Assembly: GCA_027485675.1 (NCBI GenBank)
Contig: JAIXQP010000033.1
Location: forward strand, 248,001-312,000
Source: Terriglobales bacterium
GTDB lineage: Bacteria > Acidobacteriota > Terriglobia > Bryobacterales > Bryobacteraceae
Reading direction: 5' to 3'
DNA: 64,000 bases
The notes under the pieces were generated by a model. It had not been told where the DNA came from. It did no database searches and saw only the letters and a program-made list of their open reading frames with translations. Positions 21,499 through 30,149 of this stretch are shown here, one piece after another; the first letter of the stretch is position 1; each line of letters opens with the position of its first letter. The translations under genes were made by a program, and so were the position numbers.

Positions 21499-21552
21499 AT
21501 GGTTAAAGAAGGCAGTAGTATTTCTGGGCGCAGGGAGGGTGCTGGCTCCTAG
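21499..21552 (+). CDS. possible 17-residue leader peptide
   Basis: Frame encoding MVKEGSSISGRREGAGS inside the structured RNA. A near-perfect Shine-Dalgarno (AAAGGAGGT) lies 12 bases upstream of the ATG, somewhat far but very strong. Its 3' half runs through the 5' side of the main stem, so translation would open that stem. The peptide matches nothing I recognise. Confidence 0.25.
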   Translation: MVKEGSSISGRREGAGS

Positions 21553-21655
21553 TAGCGGCTCCTCTGATTTGCTCAGGCCTCGATCAGTGGCGAGGGAATC
21601 GTAAGCGGTACCCAGATCCCTCCCTGCACGAAGCCCACACTCAATAAGCTGAAAG

Positions 21656-21687
21656 CCCCTGACCGGTTTGTCCCGGCAGGGGTTTTT
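21656..21687 (+). terminator. intrinsic terminator upstream of rpmE
   Basis: Stem CCCCTgaCCGG / CCGGcAGGGG with a six-base loop, followed by five T. It ends the structured RNA 48 bases before the rpmE ATG. Confidence 0.8.
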
Positions 21688-21695
21688 GGTTTCTC

Positions 21696-21725
21696 GGGAC
21701 AGGGGAGAGGCGAGTGTGCTATTCT
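21696..21725 (+). promoter_or_regulatory. probable rpmE promoter
   Basis: GGGACA, 18 bases, TATTCT. The block resembles the upstream promoter over most of its length (GACAGGG, then AGGCGA, then TATTCTG). The -10 ends only nine bases before the rpmE ATG at 21735, so the mRNA would begin within about four bases of the start codon. Confidence 0.5.
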
Positions 21726-21734
21726 GGTTTGGTC

Positions 21735-21974
21735 ATGAAAGCTGGAATTCACCCTGCCTACAATCTTTTGAACGTGATCTGCGCCTGCGGCAGCACTTTC
21801 CAGACCCGGTCGACCAACAAGACGGATCTGCGTGTTGAAATTTGTTCCTCCTGCCATCCGTTCTTTACGGGCCGCCAGAAGCTGATCGACACCGAAGGAC
21901 GGGTTGACCGGTTCAACAAGCGGATGCAGAAGTCGGCGGACATCAAGAAGGCGCGCCAGACCGTCACCGCGTAA
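21735..21974 (+). CDS. rpmE: 50S ribosomal protein L31
   Basis: L31 of 79 residues beginning [10 protein letters not shown] as in other bacteria. It is the zinc-binding (C+) form: CxC in ICACGS and CxxC in CSSC. It binds the 50S subunit near the central protuberance. I chose the ATG at 21735 because the conserved N-terminus starts there; an in-frame GTG at 21714 has a better Shine-Dalgarno (AGGGGAGAGG) but adds seven non-conserved residues and lies upstream of the probable -10. The gene stands alone between two terminators. Confidence 0.95.
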   Translation: MKAGIHPAYNLLNVICACGSTFQTRSTNKTDLRVEICSSCHPFFTGRQKLIDTEGRVDRFNKRMQKSADIKKARQTVTA

Positions 21975-21992
21975 CTGCGACGCAACGAATCG

Positions 21993-22027
21993 AAAAAGGG
22001 CCGGTCGCTCGGGCGACCGGCCCTTTT
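21993..22027. terminator. bidirectional intrinsic terminator after rpmE
   Basis: Perfect palindrome: five A, GGGCCGGTCGC, loop TCGG, GCGACCGGCCC, five T. It works as a terminator on either strand and lies 19 bases after the rpmE stop. Confidence 0.9.
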
Positions 22028-22085
22028 TCTGTTTGGGAGCGGAAAATTTGGCCCCGCTTGCGGCCAGCTTCCGCCGTGAAGAGAC

Positions 22086-25000
22086 ATGGGACCTCTTCGG
22101 CTCTTTTTCGCGGGACTGATTTTGACGAGTGCGGGCGCGTGGGCGCAGCAGGGCGGCAAGCCGGTTAAAGACATCGACATCATCATCAAGAAGCAGCCCA
22201 GCGGCTCGGCGACGCTGGTCCGCACGGACTCGAACGGCGGCTTCTCGGTCCGCATCCCGGAGGCCGGCACCTATACCCTGCGCTTCGCCGCTCCGCCGGA
22301 TCTGCCCGGCCTGCCGACCCTCGGGGGCACGGTCCGATCGGCCCTGAAGTTTATCGGGGAGTCCCCGGAGGCGTCCCTCACCTCGATTACCAAGCCGAAG
22401 CCGAGGAAGGTGATCAAAGGCTGGGACTACCAGAGCGGTGGTACGGGCACGATTCAGTCGGTGACGACAGACGGCCTCTACTCGTATGGGGAGCTCACCT
22501 TCAGCGGCGCCGGACTCTTCACCGGCTCCCTCACCGCCGACCGCACTCTCACCTCCCTCGACGCGCTCTCCTACGTGGCTGTCGAGGGGCAGCGCTCCCC
22601 ACTCCCGCAAACCGTGGCTGTGCTGGGTGAAGGCTACCGGTCTTTTACCTACAGCGCGGACTTGCGCTCCGGCATCGAGCGCCGGTGGCGGGTGGACTTG
22701 GCCGGGGCGAGCGGATCGGGCCGCGCCGAAGGAGACAAGCCGGAGATCCGGGTTTCCGTGAATACAGATGGGCTGCCGGCGGGCACCTATGCGGACGAGA
22801 TCGTGTTAACCCTGCGCGGCGAAGAACGGAGCGACGTCGTTCGACTTCCGCTTTCGATCCACATCCGCCCGCGCGGGTCGGACCTGGGCATTCAAGTGGA
22901 TCGGTCCAAGTTTGTACTGCCGCGCGGTGCCGGCCGGATCCGCCGCAGCTTCCGCATCTTCAATCCCACAACCACGGACCAGAGCTATTCGGTCCGGCCC
23001 AGCCGCGGCTCCCTCGCCGGCGCTTTCCAACTGCCCTTAGGGTTGATTCGCGTGCGTGGTGGGGAGTCCACGGAGGTTCCCTTTGACATTGATGTTGCCG
23101 CAATCGAGGATGGCGGCGAGGGCGGCGGGGGCGATTTTGTTCCAGATTGCATTGAGCTCCAGAAAGAGCCAAGTGGGGAGGTCTTCGTGCTTTGCACATT
23201 GCCCCCGATCGTCAAGACCCTGGAACCCCTCCCCGAGGACACTCCCGTGCTGAAGCCCCTCAAGTTCATCTCGGTACCACCTCGTGGCCAGAATTGCGAG
23301 GCTTCGGCGGTGTATCCGGTTCTTGTCGGCCGGCCCAGCCGAATGCTGCAAGGTGTCGGAGCGAACCTGCTGTTCGAAGTCTGGGACAATTGCGGCACCG
23401 AGCGCACCGACTTTACACTGCACGCCATCTCGACCCTCGGCGGTTCCACCACCGCCAAGGCGATCACGAAGGGCGGAATCGCTCAATTTCTCACGGTGCC
23501 CTCGGCCGGTACCGGCGAACTCCATATTGAGGTCCGCGCGGGGGAACTCACCGGCGAAGATACGTACGACCTCGAAGTTGAATCCACGCCGGTCCCCGCC
23601 ATGAAGGCCGTCAACAAACCCGGTGTCAGCAACCGGGCCCGCCCGGAACCCGCCTCCAATCAATCGATAGCGCCCGGCAACATCGTCGAGGCGGAGACCA
23701 CCCCGGTCTCGGAAACCGGCGAACTCCTGCTCAATGGCATCGCGGTCCCCATTCTGGGCCGCCGCGGCGACGTCTTCACGTTCCGCGTGCCCTACAACAT
23801 CGATCCCACCCTCTCCCATGTTCTCCAGGTTCGCGACGGGAACCACACCTCCGCCGCCTTCCCGCTCCCCCTCGCTCCGGCCGTCCCCGTCATCCTCCGC
23901 AACGCCGAATCCGGCGCGCACACCTTCCTCCGCAACGCCGATGGCTCCCTCACGCCCGTCACCGCCGAAACCCGCGCCCCCGCCGGCAGCACCCTCGTCC
24001 TCTTTGCCGAAGGTCTCGGCAGCGTCGAGACGGAGCCGACCGCCGAAACCCCAACCGTGGTCCTAACCTCGGCTAACCGCAAGCTGAGAGCCGGCATCAA
24101 CGATGGCGTGGGCGACATCAAGGTCGGCCTCGGCAAGAACCCGCCCGGAAACATCGTGAAGGCGAACGAAATCGCCCTCACCCGCGACCTCCCCATCGAA
24201 CTCGAAGGCCGCCCCGAAGCCGCCTTCCGCCTCACCTTCACCCTCCCCGAAGGCCTCGAATCCGCCGACCCCGCCTCCGGCCTCGTCAACCTGTGGGTCG
24301 AGTCCCAGGGTGTCGTCTCCGAACTCGCCGGCACGTATACGCCGGACCCCACGCCCGTCACCTCGGTCTTCGTTACCTCCCGGGCCATCCCCTTCCCCGC
24401 CACCCATCTTTGGGACGGCGCCTCCCAGTCCGCTCTCCGCAGCGCCAACGAACCCATCGGCCAAGCCCGCACGCTCGAAGGTCCCACCCCGCAACTCACC
24501 ACGCCCGGAGTGCGCCTCCGCCTCGCCGATCTCGTCTCGAACACCCCCAACGCGACCACGCCCGACGGAAACCGTTGGAACCTGATCGTCCCCAATAGCG
24601 CCTCCCCGGTCGACTACACCGCCATCTACGAAAAGGATTTCCAACTGACCCTCGTGGTGAACCCGCCCGCCTGCGGCACCCTCTCCACCGGCGCGCTCTC
24701 CTCCCCCGGCAACTGGTGGGCGGAAGGCTCCACCGTGTCCCTCACCCGCACCGTCAACCCCGGCTGGACCGTCCTCTCCATCCTCGGCGGCACTAGCTCG
24801 ACCGCAACGCTGATGGACCGCCCCCGCACGGTCACCATGACCTGCCAGCAAGGCTTCCCCGTCACCCTCCGGGTCAGCCCGTTTGCTCCCGCCCCCGTCC
24901 GCATCGACGCCACCTCCAGCCCAACGGGCTCGGTGACCACGGTTAGCAATTCCGGGATGTCGCTCACCGTTCCGGACGGCTATCTCGCCAGCCCCAACTA

Positions 25001-28000
25001 CGTCACCTTCTTGGGAATCAGCACCCCGGCCCGCCCCTGGTCCCAACTACCCGGCCCCCAATCGAACCCATGGAGCACCACCGCTCCCGCCCCCACGGCC
25101 GCCATCACCTATACCGCCCTCTATCGCCCCGCCTGCCTCGTCCTGGTGCCGCACCCCAACATGACCATAACGTCCGGTGTCCTCTTCAGGCGTGCCGGTG
25201 CCCCCGCCGACTGTTACTACATCAGCTCGACCGCCATCATCTACAACATCCTCCTCACCGCCACTCCGCCCGCCGGTCAGTGCTTCACCGCCTGGAGCGA
25301 CGGCAACACGACGAACCCTCGCGTTTGGCAGGTCAACGCCGGCGGCATCCTCCCCCGCCCCCTCTTCGGAGCTTGCAGTCCGGTCTGCGTCTCCGCGCCT
25401 CCCGGTCCCGGCGGCTGGTGGTCCTTTGAAACCCCGTCCGGCCCGGTGCTCGACCGCATGCCCCTCGGCCTAAATGGCATCCGCCGCGGGAACCCGGTCC
25501 CGATTCCCGGCAAGGTCGGCAACGCGCTGCAGTTTGATGGTGCCAGCTCGGTCGAGGTCCCTTACAACGCGATCTTTGATACTCCGGTCAACGCCGGCGC
25601 CCAAGGCAACTTCACCCTCGATGCCTGGGTACGCCTGGATCCATCTCTGGCGGCGCCCGGCGGCCAACTGGCGGGCATCCGTCACGTCACCGGTCCATAT
25701 CAGGCCTGGGCCTGGGGCGTCGGGAAAACCGGTCTCGGGTTCTACGCCGAAAACCTGGGCACCCCCAACAGCTATGACGCCTGGCAGGTCTCCCTCCCCA
25801 TTACCGATACCAACTGGCACTTCGTTGCGGTTCGCTTCGTCCGCGATCCGGCCACTAATTTTGCCAACCTGACCTTCTGGCTCGATGGCGCCAAGCAAAC
25901 CATCTCGACCAATAAGACGGTCTTCGATCTGACCGCTACCAACCGCTCGTTCTTCATCGGCTTCAACGGCTACACCGGCGCCGCCGGGCAGCACTTCGTC
26001 GGCGGCGTTGACGAGTTCGAGTACTTCCAGCGCGCCCTCACCGACGCCGAAATCGAAGGGATCTACCAGGCCGGCGACAAGGGCAAGTGCCCACCCGCCC
26101 CGTCGACGGGCGTCCGCATCACCGTAAACAGCAACCCCGCCGCCGTCGGCGCGGTCTCTGGCGCCGCCTTCGGCGCCACCGGTCTCGGCACGCCCACCGC
26201 CCCCACCTTCACCACCGTCCTCCCGGCCGGCGCCACCTCGCTCGCGGTCACCGCCGCCAGCCCGGTGACCAACACCGCCGCCGGCATCCGTTACGAACTC
26301 ACCAACTGGTCCGTCAACGGCAACGCCAATCCGGCGTTCACCACGACACCCCAGGCCGTCCCCGTCCCCACGACGAACACCACCTACACCGCCAACTACC
26401 GCACGCTCTTTGAAGTGAAGGTCGTCGTCAACGGCACCTGCACCGTCACGCCCGCGCCCGGCTTCTATCCCTCCGGCACCCAACTCCCGGTCGTCATCAC
26501 CCCGGCCACCGGCCCCACGGCCACCTGGGCCTTCACCGGCGGCTCCCTCTCTGTAGTCAGCGGCGGCCGCATCCCCATCCTCTCTCCCGGCACCCTCACC
26601 GTGAACTGCAGCGGCGGCTCCGGCGTCCCCATCTCGGTGATCACCAATCCCGCCAACATCGGCGCCACCGTCGGCATCGATACCGTCGGCTCCAATCCCA
26701 ACTCGTACGCCACCAACCTGCCCGCCGGCGGCACGCAGACGCTGACGGCGCAGGACCCGGTGCTCAACGCCGGCGTCCTTTATCGCTTCGATAACTGGAG
26801 CCCCGCCGGACCCCAGATCACGGTCCCCTCCACCGGCCCGGCCGTCTACACCGCCAACTACCGGCTCCGCGGCTACGTCGTCACCCTCACCGGCTGCGGC
26901 GTCACCATCGGACCCATGTCGCTGGCCGTGCAAACCAACCCGCTCGTCTTCGCCCCCAACGCGGAGTTGCAGATCTTCCCCAACCCGCCCGCCGGGCAAA
27001 GCTTCACGAGCTTCACCATCACCATGGGCGGCAGCACCACCACCCAAACCACGAACCCCGGCCGCATCACCCTCACCGGTCCGGCCACCATCGTCGCCAA
27101 CTGCGGCACGCCCAATACGGTCCCGGTCACGGTGCTGACGAACCCCGCCAACATTGGGGCCACCGTGGGCCTCGCCGGCCTCAACCCCGGCGCGGGCAGC
27201 AGCCTGAATCAGTACTCCGCCAACGCCGTCCCCGGCTCCACCGGCACCGCCACCGTCGCCCCCGTCCAACTCTTCAATAGCACCAACACCACCCGTTGGG
27301 ACTTCAAGAACTGGACCGGCGCCGGCGTCGTCGCTCCCGGTACGAGTAACCCGCAACCGGTAGGCATCCAGCCCAACGGCAGCACCTTCGTCGCCAACTA
27401 CGACACGTTCTACAAGGTCGATGTGGTCAACAACGGCTGCGCCTCGGTGAGTCCCGTCGCCGGCTTCTACCCGGCCGGGTCCACGCTGACCGTCACGGTC
27501 GTCCCGGGCAACAACAACCAGCTCGCTTCCCTCAACTTCGGCACCCCGCAAGGCGGGGCGACTCTACCGCCGATCGCCAACAACTCCACCGTCACCATTG
27601 ACCGATACAAAGTCGTCGAAGCCACCTGCGGAGCCACTCCCGTCGGCGCGGTCACTGTCAACACCGTCCCGGCGAACCTCGGCGTCACCGTCGGCGTTAC
27701 CGGCTCGGGCTCAGCCCCCAACTCCTTCACGGCCACGAACCTGCCCGCCGGGCCGGTCGCGGTGACGGTGAACACCCTCGGCCCCATCGTGACGCCTCAG
27801 GGTGTGCAGCATGAGCTCGAATTCTGGCGCCAAGGCAACAGCGTGCTGGGCTCGGCGCTCTCGCAGCCCGGAACGGTGACGGCCGGGGTCACCACGACCT
27901 ACACAGCGCAGTACAAGGTGACGGGCAACCGCGTCACGCTCGTTAACAACGGCTGTACTTCGGTGGGCACGACGCCGGCCATCCCGGCCAGCGGCATCTG

Positions 28001-29366
28001 GCCGGTGGGCACACCCATGACCGGCATCTCGGCCACCCCGCCTACCGGCGGCACGCTTACCAATGTCGTGGTCACCATCGTCGATCCGTCGAACGGGCAG
28101 AGCTTCAACGTGCCTCTGGGCTTCCCGCTCCCCGCCCCGCAGACCATTGGCAGCCCCTGGACCATCACGTTCAACTGCGCCGCCGCCACGAACGTCGGCG
28201 TCACGGTGAACACGAATCCCGCCGCCATCGGCTCCACGGTCGGCATCGGCGCCGCTTCCGGGGTGAACACCGTCACGGCAAACCTGCCGGCCGGCAGCAC
28301 GCAAACTCTCAGCGCCTCGCCGACCGCCCTGGTCGCCTCCACCGGCCTCGGCTACCGCTTCACGAACTGGACCCCCGCGGGTCCGGCGGTGACGCTGCCC
28401 GCCTCGGGCTCGGCGACCTACACGGCCAACTACGCCGTCGCCTGCTTCCTGGTGCTCACGGAGGTGCAGCCCGCCGGCTCGGGTACCATCACGCTCTCCC
28501 CGGCGAGCCCGGCCGATCTGCCGGCGAACTGCTACCCCAACGGCACGGCCATCACCGCGACGATCGTCCCCGCCGCCGGGCGCCTGGCCGGATCGATTCA
28601 GCCCGGCGCGGCAGGCACGGGCGGACTATCGCCGTACTCGTTCACCATCACCGGGCCCACGCTGCTCGTCGGCACCACCACGGCCGCCCCGGCCCCGGCG
28701 CCGAACGTCAACTGGGCGTTCGTCTCCCGCACCGGCCTCACCGCCGTCTTCCGGGCGACCAACACCGGTAACCTTCCCGTGACCAACCTCCGCATCACCG
28801 CTTTGACCCCGACCCAGGGCCTGCGGTACACCAACCGGCCGCCGCTCCCGCTGCCGGTCGGCACCCTGGCCCCCGGCGCTACCGCGAACGTCACCCTTCC
28901 CTTTGAGTTCATCGGGGAGTCGCTCGAGCCGAACCTGAACGCCGCGTTCCAGGTGGCGCTGACTTCGCAGGCGGACAACCTGCCCGCCGCGAACTTCAAC
29001 CTCACGGTGCCGGCTCCCCCGCCCACCACCGTCCGGCTGGAGGCGTTGAGCCGGACCAACACCGGCAACACCGGAGCGCTGGTCTTCCGCGTAACGAACA
29101 CCGGCGCCAACCCCACGCTCCCGCTCAACCTGGGTCTGCAGATCACCGGCGCGGCCGGGCTCACCTTCCCGAACACGAACTTCCAGACGTTGGCGCCGCT
29201 TGCGCCCGGCGCAAGCCAGGAGGTCACCTTCGCCATCGCCCTGCCGGCGGGCCAAACGCTGGCCGCGGCCACGTTCACGGCCAACCTGCAGGCGTTCGGC
29301 AACATTCCGGCTACCTCGGCCCGCTGGCGCTTCGATGCGCCCACGGCGATCGTGCCGCTTCCCTAA
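22086..29366 (+). CDS. giant exported multidomain repeat protein
   Basis: Protein of 2426 residues with a signal peptide (1-21). A carboxypeptidase-regulatory-like segment (about 25-80) and Ig-like stretches come first. A module at about 518-680 (IDPTLSHVLQVRDGNHTSAA, LVLFAEGLGSVETEP) resembles the TIGR03437 extracellular domain of Solibacter-type bacteria. A LamG/concanavalin-like domain lies at about 1105-1335 (WWSFETPSGPVLDR, VGNALQFDGASSVEVPY, WHFVAVRF). Five repeats of about 165-180 residues follow from about 1340 to 2200, each with NPAxIGxTVG and FxxWxPxGP...YTANY, resembling divergent InlB B-repeats. CARDB-like domains end it. No sortase, PEP-CTERM or T9SS tail is visible, so the anchor is unknown. 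Likely a cell-surface adhesin or glycan-binding protein. Confidence 0.9.
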   Translation: MGPLRLFFAGLILTSAGAWAQQGGKPVKDIDIIIKKQPSGSATLVRTDSNGGFSVRIPEAGTYTLRFAAPPDLPGLPTLGGTVRSALKFIGESPEASLTSITKPKPRKVIKGWDYQSGGTGTIQSVTTDGLYSYGELTFSGAGLFTGSLTADRTLTSLDALSYVAVEGQRSPLPQTVAVLGEGYRSFTYSADLRSGIERRWRVDLAGASGSGRAEGDKPEIRVSVNTDGLPAGTYADEIVLTLRGEERSDVVRLPLSIHIRPRGSDLGIQVDRSKFVLPRGAGRIRRSFRIFNPTTTDQSYSVRPSRGSLAGAFQLPLGLIRVRGGESTEVPFDIDVAAIEDGGEGGGGDFVPDCIELQKEPSGEVFVLCTLPPIVKTLEPLPEDTPVLKPLKFISVPPRGQNCEASAVYPVLVGRPSRMLQGVGANLLFEVWDNCGTERTDFTLHAISTLGGSTTAKAITKGGIAQFLTVPSAGTGELHIEVRAGELTGEDTYDLEVESTPVPAMKAVNKPGVSNRARPEPASNQSIAPGNIVEAETTPVSETGELLLNGIAVPILGRRGDVFTFRVPYNIDPTLSHVLQVRDGNHTSAAFPLPLAPAVPVILRNAESGAHTFLRNADGSLTPVTAETRAPAGSTLVLFAEGLGSVETEPTAETPTVVLTSANRKLRAGINDGVGDIKVGLGKNPPGNIVKANEIALTRDLPIELEGRPEAAFRLTFTLPEGLESADPASGLVNLWVESQGVVSELAGTYTPDPTPVTSVFVTSRAIPFPATHLWDGASQSALRSANEPIGQARTLEGPTPQLTTPGVRLRLADLVSNTPNATTPDGNRWNLIVPNSASPVDYTAIYEKDFQLTLVVNPPACGTLSTGALSSPGNWWAEGSTVSLTRTVNPGWTVLSILGGTSSTATLMDRPRTVTMTCQQGFPVTLRVSPFAPAPVRIDATSSPTGSVTTVSNSGMSLTVPDGYLASPNYVTFLGISTPARPWSQLPGPQSNPWSTTAPAPTAAITYTALYRPACLVLVPHPNMTITSGVLFRRAGAPADCYYISSTAIIYNILLTATPPAGQCFTAWSDGNTTNPRVWQVNAGGILPRPLFGACSPVCVSAPPGPGGWWSFETPSGPVLDRMPLGLNGIRRGNPVPIPGKVGNALQFDGASSVEVPYNAIFDTPVNAGAQGNFTLDAWVRLDPSLAAPGGQLAGIRHVTGPYQAWAWGVGKTGLGFYAENLGTPNSYDAWQVSLPITDTNWHFVAVRFVRDPATNFANLTFWLDGAKQTISTNKTVFDLTATNRSFFIGFNGYTGAAGQHFVGGVDEFEYFQRALTDAEIEGIYQAGDKGKCPPAPSTGVRITVNSNPAAVGAVSGAAFGATGLGTPTAPTFTTVLPAGATSLAVTAASPVTNTAAGIRYELTNWSVNGNANPAFTTTPQAVPVPTTNTTYTANYRTLFEVKVVVNGTCTVTPAPGFYPSGTQLPVVITPATGPTATWAFTGGSLSVVSGGRIPILSPGTLTVNCSGGSGVPISVITNPANIGATVGIDTVGSNPNSYATNLPAGGTQTLTAQDPVLNAGVLYRFDNWSPAGPQITVPSTGPAVYTANYRLRGYVVTLTGCGVTIGPMSLAVQTNPLVFAPNAELQIFPNPPAGQSFTSFTITMGGSTTTQTTNPGRITLTGPATIVANCGTPNTVPVTVLTNPANIGATVGLAGLNPGAGSSLNQYSANAVPGSTGTATVAPVQLFNSTNTTRWDFKNWTGAGVVAPGTSNPQPVGIQPNGSTFVANYDTFYKVDVVNNGCASVSPVAGFYPAGSTLTVTVVPGNNNQLASLNFGTPQGGATLPPIANNSTVTIDRYKVVEATCGATPVGAVTVNTVPANLGVTVGVTGSGSAPNSFTATNLPAGPVAVTVNTLGPIVTPQGVQHELEFWRQGNSVLGSALSQPGTVTAGVTTTYTAQYKVTGNRVTLVNNGCTSVGTTPAIPASGIWPVGTPMTGISATPPTGGTLTNVVVTIVDPSNGQSFNVPLGFPLPAPQTIGSPWTITFNCAAATNVGVTVNTNPAAIGSTVGIGAASGVNTVTANLPAGSTQTLSASPTALVASTGLGYRFTNWTPAGPAVTLPASGSATYTANYAVACFLVLTEVQPAGSGTITLSPASPADLPANCYPNGTAITATIVPAAGRLAGSIQPGAAGTGGLSPYSFTITGPTLLVGTTTAAPAPAPNVNWAFVSRTGLTAVFRATNTGNLPVTNLRITALTPTQGLRYTNRPPLPLPVGTLAPGATANVTLPFEFIGESLEPNLNAAFQVALTSQADNLPAANFNLTVPAPPPTTVRLEALSRTNTGNTGALVFRVTNTGANPTLPLNLGLQITGAAGLTFPNTNFQTLAPLAPGASQEVTFAIALPAGQTLAAATFTANLQAFGNIPATSARWRFDAPTAIVPLP

Positions 29367-29384
29367 AGTGGATGCAGCGGCGGC

Positions 29385-29795
29385 CTAAAAGCCGTCGCCG
29401 CGATCTCCCCGGGCTTTGCGCCGGGCTTCCCGCTCGGCGCGCATTTTCTCGTACTCCAGCTTCTGCTCATCTTTGAGCAAAGCATTCACGGCATCCACCT
29501 GCTCCTGCTGGATGCGGAGCATTTCGGGCCTGGTCTGCTCCCGGAAGCGCTTGTAGTCCTGGTGCGTCTTCTCGAGAATAATCTGCAACTTCCCAACCTG
29601 CTGATCGTCCAGCAACAGGCGAGACTTCATCTCACCGAGATACTCCCGGCGATACTCCTCCGGGCTCTTCCTGGCCGGACCGCTGGCGTTGACGGCCGGG
29701 CCGCGAACCAGTTGCAACCCTCCGGCTCCCACGGCGATTCCGCTTAGGAAGACCAGCAGGAGATACACTCCAATACGACGATCACTTCTTGCCAT
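29385..29795 (-). CDS. Spy/CpxP-like periplasmic protein, membrane-anchored
   Basis: Small protein of 136 residues: an uncleaved-looking N-terminal helix (IGVYLLLVFLSGIAVGAGG), then an entirely helical, charged domain (MKSRLLLDDQQVGKLQIILE, LLKDEQKLEYEKMRAERE). This matches the long helical hairpins of the Spy/CpxP/heavy-metal sensor group, which act as periplasmic chaperones or stress sensors. It is third in an operon after an ECF sigma factor and an anti-sigma factor, with three bases to the latter, so it is probably a sensor or an effector of that stress response. Confidence 0.75.
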   Translation of the reverse strand: MARSDRRIGVYLLLVFLSGIAVGAGGLQLVRGPAVNASGPARKSPEEYRREYLGEMKSRLLLDDQQVGKLQIILEKTHQDYKRFREQTRPEMLRIQQEQVDAVNALLKDEQKLEYEKMRAEREARRKARGDRGDGF

Positions 29796-29798
29796 GAA

Positions 29799-30140
29799 TT
29801 ACTCGTTGGGGGGATCTACAGGAGACGCCGGGTGCAGCGCGGCCATGACCACGAAATCTTCGCTGTCGTCGAGCGCCTCCACATAGGAGCTCTCATAATA
29901 AGCGGACCGCTCGAACGGAGACCATACACTAAATCCGACCAGCAGCGCCCCGGCGCACGTGGCGCCCGCCAGAATCGTCCGCGTCCAGGAGAGCCACGCC
30001 GAGGTCTGGGCCTTCTTCCGATCGATCTTTGACCACATGCCGGGCAGGAAGTCGGCGCCGCCTTCGAAATCAGGCATCTCCTGGCGGTAGGCCGCAAACA
30101 GCTCGTTTAACTTCTCTTCGCTATTGTGATGAGACGACAT
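29799..30140 (-). CDS. putative membrane anti-sigma factor
   Basis: Protein of 113 residues with a cytoplasmic N-terminal part (ELFAAYRQEMPDFEGGADFLPGMWSKID), one membrane helix (about 51-69) and a short periplasmic tail. The FLPGMWSKID block is of the kind found in small anti-sigma factors of acidobacteria. No zinc-binding HxxxCxxC motif is present. It lies nine bases after the ECF sigma gene and is inferred to hold that sigma at the membrane. Confidence 0.7.
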   Translation of the reverse strand: MSSHHNSEEKLNELFAAYRQEMPDFEGGADFLPGMWSKIDRKKAQTSAWLSWTRTILAGATCAGALLVGFSVWSPFERSAYYESSYVEALDDSEDFVVMAALHPASPVDPPNE

Positions 30141-30149
30141 GCCGGTCCC

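Larger units (their letters stand above)
21470..21687 (+). ncRNA. candidate structured small RNA or rpmE leader
   Basis: A transcript of about 215 bases between a strong promoter and an intrinsic terminator. The core folds as a long hairpin: GCAGGGAGGG (21530-21539) pairs with CCCTCCCTGC (21618-21627), extended by TGGGC (21525-21529) with GCCCA (21633-21637). A wide internal region follows, and a terminal arm CCTCG/CGAGG with GATT/AATC. This closing stem, bubble and terminal arm layout recalls 6S RNA, but I see no decisive 6S signature. Since rpmE follows the terminator, a ribosomal-protein attenuation leader is the main alternative. The 5' part carries AAAAAGGAGGTGG and a 17-codon frame. Confidence 0.4.

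Noticed and set aside
25470-27551. A long minus-strand frame of 693 codons
   Set aside because: It lies antisense to the giant repeat protein and arises from its codon bias and repeats. It is rich in Gly/Asp/Arg without any domain.
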